From positions 1 to 16,651 of the forward strand of contig JANOHP010000115.1 in the NCBI GenBank assembly GCA_031406575.1: DNA of 16,651 bases. Reading direction: 5' to 3'. The position numbers and the translations under genes were made by a program. This document shows positions 14,414 to 16,651 of this stretch, piece after piece. A model generated the notes under the pieces. That model was not told the origin of the DNA. It worked only from the letters and a program-made list of their open reading frames with translations, and made no database searches. The stretch is from Ga0077555 sp031406575 (GTDB lineage Bacteria; Pseudomonadota; Alphaproteobacteria; Rhizobiales; Hyphomicrobiaceae). Within the stretch, counting starts at the first letter, position 1. The number at the start of each line of letters is the position of its first letter.

Positions 14414-14793
14414 GCCGGATTCGTCCGGCTATGGCGATAAATGGACATCGGAATAAGCCTATCGGACCCGGGGGCGGTACCCGGCGCCTCCACCAAATTC
14501 AGAACGGTTCGGCTGCAAAGTCGGACCCCTGCATGGGGGCGAAATAGGATTGACGAGGGTGTAAAGGGTGCTCTTTTGCCCGGCATGATACCGCCGTTAT
14601 CGGGTCACCAGAATAGTTGCAAATGACAACTATGCTGAGACCGCTCTCGCTGCGTAACGCAGTTGGAAGGTCTGAAATGAAGTCCTGACGTCTAGCAACG
14701 GCAGGCGCGGTTCGGAGGGCACCGGGCAACAGAAGCCCTCCACTTTCATCTCGACCGCGGGCCTGCGGCGAGGCATGAATGGTAAGATGAAAG
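14414..14793 (+). ncRNA. ssrA: Two-piece (circularly permuted) tmRNA, alphaproteobacterial type
   Basis: tmRNA rescues stalled ribosomes and tags the nascent chain for proteolysis. Here the acceptor piece comes first: T-stem CCGGG/CCCGG (14468-14472/14480-14484), 3' acceptor strand CGCCTCC (14485-14491) and encoded ACCA ending at 14495. A 39-base spacer (14496-14534) follows, with its own hairpin GGTTCG/CGGACC. The coding piece then starts with GGGGGCG (14535-14541), which pairs fully with the acceptor strand, including the G3-U70 pair recognised by alanyl-tRNA synthetase. The tag frame runs GCA 14619 to TAA 14657 and encodes ANDNYAETALAA. The stop codon sits in the loop of CTGCG-TAA-CGCAG, as in helix 5 of known tmRNAs. 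The 5' hairpin GCCGGA-TTCG-TCCGGC occupies 14414-14429. The 3' end is estimated from the last long stem (CTTTCATCT/AGATGAAAG) and could be earlier. Confidence 0.93.
14619..14657 (+). other. tmRNA tag-peptide reading frame (resume codon GCA to TAA)
   Basis: Twelve codons encode ANDNYAETALAA; with the alanine brought by tmRNA the complete tag is AANDNYAETALAA. The AANDN start and -ALAA end are typical for alphaproteobacteria: the first part is the SspB contact, the last residues the ClpX contact. The bases before the resume codon (ATAGTTGCAAA) resemble the conserved upstream element of other tmRNAs. Confidence 0.93.
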
Positions 14794-14810
14794 TCGACCG
14801 AGGAAATCGG

Positions 14811-14836
14811 CGAGCCAACCGACCTGTCGGGGCTCG
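14811..14836 (+). promoter_or_regulatory. Hairpin in the sspB leader
   Basis: CGAGCC and GGCTCG (six pairs) enclose a two-base AA bulge and CCGA-CCTG-TCGG (four pairs). The hairpin ends 30 bases before the sspB ATG and has no U-run after it, so it is not a classic terminator. It may protect or separate the tmRNA 3' end, or influence sspB expression. Confidence 0.4.
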
Positions 14837-14866
14837 GCTCAACGGGGTCTGAGAGAACCATCGCAG

Positions 14867-15622
14867 ATGAGGGAAGGCCAGCATATCGATTATGAAGCCT
14901 TGGCGCAGGACGCGATGCGCGGAATCGTCCGCTCGGTCTTGGTGCAGGTGATGAAATTCGGCCTTTTGGGCGACCACCACTTTTACATTGCGTTCGACAC
15001 GCAAGCGGCGGGCGTATCGCTGTCGAAGCGATTGCGCGCCAAGTACCCCACGGAAATGACGATTGTTCTGCAATATCGGTTCAAACACTTGGATGTCACG
15101 GACACGTGGTTCGGGGTGGAGCTGACGTTCGATGGGATCCCGGAACGATTGATCGTGCCTTATAAGGCGATCAAGGTGTTCTATGATCCCAGCGTTCCCT
15201 ACGGACTGCAGTTCGAGGGCGCCGAATTCTCCCCCGATGGGTCTCGGCGGGCGGGCATGCCGAGCGGCGATGCCGTGGGTTCGGATCAAATGTCGGGCGA
15301 GATGCAGGACACGGCTTCCATCTCACGTTCGACGGCACCGCCGGTGGAGCGGCGCACAGAGCGGCCGAAACGGTCGCGGTCCGAAAAGATCGACAAGTCT
15401 CGGCTTCAACCCAACGTCGATGCGCGGACCATCCGGGCGGCAGCCGCGCCCGAATCGATCGATCGGTTGATCGACACGTCCCTCATCCCAGATGCTGACG
15501 CCAAACCGCCCGGCAAATCGCAACCGGTGATGTCCGAGGTGAAGAAGCGGGACGATGATGCGTCCAGCGCCGACGATCATGGCGGCAAAGTCGTGGACCT
15601 GAGTAAATTCCGCAAGAAGTGA
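14867..15622 (+). CDS. sspB: SspB, ClpXP specificity-enhancing adaptor (alphaproteobacterial type)
   Basis: SspB binds the N-terminal part of the ssrA tag and tethers the substrate to ClpX. The 251-residue protein has a folded N-terminal domain (about 1-120) with the characteristic start HIDYEALAQDAMRGIVRSVL, HHFYIAFDT, TEMTIVLQYRF and GIPERLIVPYKAI. A long, charged, low-complexity linker follows. The extreme C-terminus KVVDLSKFRKK (241-251) has the form of the ClpX-docking peptide of alpha SspB proteins. GAGAG lies about 11 bases before ATG 14867. It lies directly downstream of the tmRNA gene on the same strand, so tag RNA and tag adaptor may be expressed together. All functional parts appear intact. 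Confidence 0.93.
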   Translation: MREGQHIDYEALAQDAMRGIVRSVLVQVMKFGLLGDHHFYIAFDTQAAGVSLSKRLRAKYPTEMTIVLQYRFKHLDVTDTWFGVELTFDGIPERLIVPYKAIKVFYDPSVPYGLQFEGAEFSPDGSRRAGMPSGDAVGSDQMSGEMQDTASISRSTAPPVERRTERPKRSRSEKIDKSRLQPNVDARTIRAAAAPESIDRLIDTSLIPDADAKPPGKSQPVMSEVKKRDDDASSADDHGGKVVDLSKFRKK

Positions 15623-15628
15623 CGCGTC

Positions 15629-15651
15629 GGCGTGGTTTTTCTGGCCACGCC
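15629..15651 (+). terminator. Hairpin downstream of sspB, possible terminator
   Basis: GGCGTGG and CCACGCC form a perfect seven-pair stem with a nine-base loop (TTTTTCTGG), starting six bases after the sspB stop codon. The T-run lies in the loop rather than after the stem, so efficiency as an intrinsic terminator is doubtful. Confidence 0.4.
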
Positions 15652-15719
15652 AACACAGCGATCGATTCTTGCCATAGGCGCGATGCGCGCATCCCCACAC
15701 CACTGCTGACGAGGTCGAC

Positions 15720-16490
15720 ATGCAGGCCATTGGGCTGTTCACGGGCGAATGTGCGCTCGTCACCGGATCGGCATCCAACATCGGGCGCGCGATCGCCGAG
15801 GGGCTGGCGCGCGAGGGCGCCCGCGTGCTCCTCGCCGACGTGGACGCGGGTCGCAATGCCGCCGCCGAAAAGGCCATCATGGATGCGGGCGGTTCGGCGC
15901 AGGCCGTGACGACCGATCTGTCGGGCCGCGACGGCTGGAAGGGCTTGGTCGCCCGCCTGGACAGCGAAACGGTGGACATTTTCGTCCACGCCGCCGCACC
16001 TGCCCGGCGCGAGGCCGATGACGCGGCCAACGTCACCGAGGATGTGTTCGACGGCATGGTGAACGTCAACGTGCGTTCGGGCTTTTTCCTGGCCCGCGAC
16101 CTTGCCGAACGCATGAAGGCGCGGGGCGCCAAGGGTCGCATCCTGTTCGTCACGTCGCTGCACGCCCACACACCGCGCAACCTGCCGCACTATTCGGCGT
16201 CCAAAGCCGCTCAGACCATGCTCGTCAAAGAGTTGGCGCGCGCTTACGGACCGGCGGGCATTCGCGTCAACGGCATTGCGCCGGGCGCCATCCCAGGCGG
16301 CGGCTTCAGCGCGGGAGCCTATGATTTTTCCGGCAAAATTCCCTTGGGTCGCCTCGGCAATGCCGAAGACCTCGCGGGACCGGCGCTGGCGCTCCTGTCG
16401 GATCGCTTTTCGCGCTACGTGACGGGCACGACGCTGGCGGTCGACGGTGGTCTCGATCTCTACAACTGGATTACGCCACCCACGCTCTGA
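15720..16490 (+). CDS. Short-chain dehydrogenase/reductase (SDR) family oxidoreductase
   Basis: This is a classical-type SDR of 256 residues that would use NAD(P)(H) to oxidise or reduce an unknown substrate. The cofactor loop is TGSASNIG (15-22). The acidic pair in LLADVD (D40, D42) after the second strand suggests NAD(H) preference. The structural NNAG motif is replaced by HAAA (90-93). NVNV (115-118) supplies the conserved Asn. Catalytic S146 (VTSLHAH), Y158 and K162 (YSASK) are present, and IRVNGIAPGAI and DGGLDLYNW complete the fold. GAGG lies about six bases before ATG 15720. It stands 97 bases after sspB and 77 bases before carB, and its role in this context is not evident. Confidence 0.88.
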   Translation: MQAIGLFTGECALVTGSASNIGRAIAEGLAREGARVLLADVDAGRNAAAEKAIMDAGGSAQAVTTDLSGRDGWKGLVARLDSETVDIFVHAAAPARREADDAANVTEDVFDGMVNVNVRSGFFLARDLAERMKARGAKGRILFVTSLHAHTPRNLPHYSASKAAQTMLVKELARAYGPAGIRVNGIAPGAIPGGGFSAGAYDFSGKIPLGRLGNAEDLAGPALALLSDRFSRYVTGTTLAVDGGLDLYNWITPPTL

Positions 16491-16496
16491 AATGCG

Positions 16497-16519
16497 GCCC
16501 TCCAATGCCGGGAGAGGGC
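16497..16519 (+). other. Inverted repeat between the SDR gene and carB
   Basis: GCCCTC and GAGGGC form a perfect six-pair stem with an 11-base loop, six bases after the SDR stop codon. No T-run follows. It may be a weak terminator or part of the carB leader; the sequence does not decide this. Confidence 0.3.
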
Positions 16520-16567
16520 GACGCGCCTATAGCCAAACGTGCGGCGCTGCAATAAGAACCGCGGGCC

Positions 16568-16651
16568 ATGCCCAAACGCGAAGATATCAAATCCATCCTC
16601 ATCATCGGCGCCGGCCCCATCGTCATCGGGCAAGCGTGCGAGTTCGACTAT
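16568..16651 (+). CDS. carB: Carbamoyl-phosphate synthase large subunit, 5' end (partial)
   Basis: CarB makes carbamoyl phosphate for arginine and pyrimidine synthesis together with the glutaminase subunit CarA. Only 28 codons are present before the window ends. They read MPKREDIKSILIIGAGPIVI followed by GQACEFDY, the highly conserved CarB N-terminus with its Gly-rich nucleotide-binding loop GAGPIVIGQ. ATG 16568 has no strong ribosome binding site. carA is not the immediate upstream gene; an SDR gene is. Everything beyond residue 28 is unseen. Confidence 0.96.
   Translation, partial: MPKREDIKSILIIGAGPIVIGQACEFDY

Noticed and set aside
14441..14626. Short frames across the tmRNA acceptor and spacer
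   Set aside because: The sequence is explained in detail by tmRNA structure, and the peptides have no protein-like features.
14630..15289. Minus-strand frame of 219 codons across the tmRNA tag and sspB
   Set aside because: It covers the complement of the tmRNA tag and of the conserved sspB domain and has no family resemblance.
15323..16505. Two long minus-strand frames opposite sspB and the SDR gene
   Set aside because: Both are antisense to genes with diagnostic motifs and have Arg/Ala-rich shadow composition.

Overview
The window looks like chromosomal DNA of a GC-rich alphaproteobacterium. The strongest evidence is a circularly permuted, two-piece tmRNA gene beside an alpha-type sspB. 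Supporting evidence is the thyA / folA / hflK-hflC-DUF2065-degP gene order, the plant-type gshA and the psd-pssA pair. The gene content would suit a Rhodospirillales-like bacterium, but I cannot place it below class. Almost everything is conserved housekeeping DNA. I see no phage, insertion sequence, CRISPR array or defence island.

Layout. Bases 1-327 are the 3' end of secG (+). Reading leftward from 3449 is a probable operon gshA - arsC - MFS transporter (-): glutathione synthesis, a glutaredoxin-type arsenate reductase and an efflux-type permease. The 472-base gap 3450-3921 separates it from a divergent, translationally coupled two-subunit class I CoA-transferase (3922-5732, +). From 14262 down to 5750 a long run lies on the minus strand: a CPBP intramembrane protease, thyA, a small lipoprotein and folA (folate/dTMP synthesis), then hflK, hflC, DUF2065 and degP (membrane and periplasmic protein quality control), then psd and pssA (phosphatidylethanolamine synthesis). 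On the plus strand follow ssrA (two-piece tmRNA), sspB, an SDR oxidoreductase and the first 28 codons of carB, cut by the window end.

How the genes work together. tmRNA adds a degradation tag to stalled nascent chains, and SspB delivers tagged proteins to ClpXP, so tagging RNA and adaptor sit side by side. HflKC regulates FtsH in the inner membrane and DegP works in the periplasm, so the central block is largely an envelope-maintenance cluster beside the two phospholipid enzymes. ThyA produces dihydrofolate, which FolA recycles.

Most notable observations: the tmRNA with its readable tag (ANDNYAETALAA after the charged alanine) and acceptor G3-U70 pair; a stack of hairpins between the tag and sspB; a low-GC lipoprotein gene between thyA and folA, preceded by AT-rich palindromes; long glycine-codon repeats in hflK; and the gshA-arsC-MFS arrangement. 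I did not find a convincing undescribed system.
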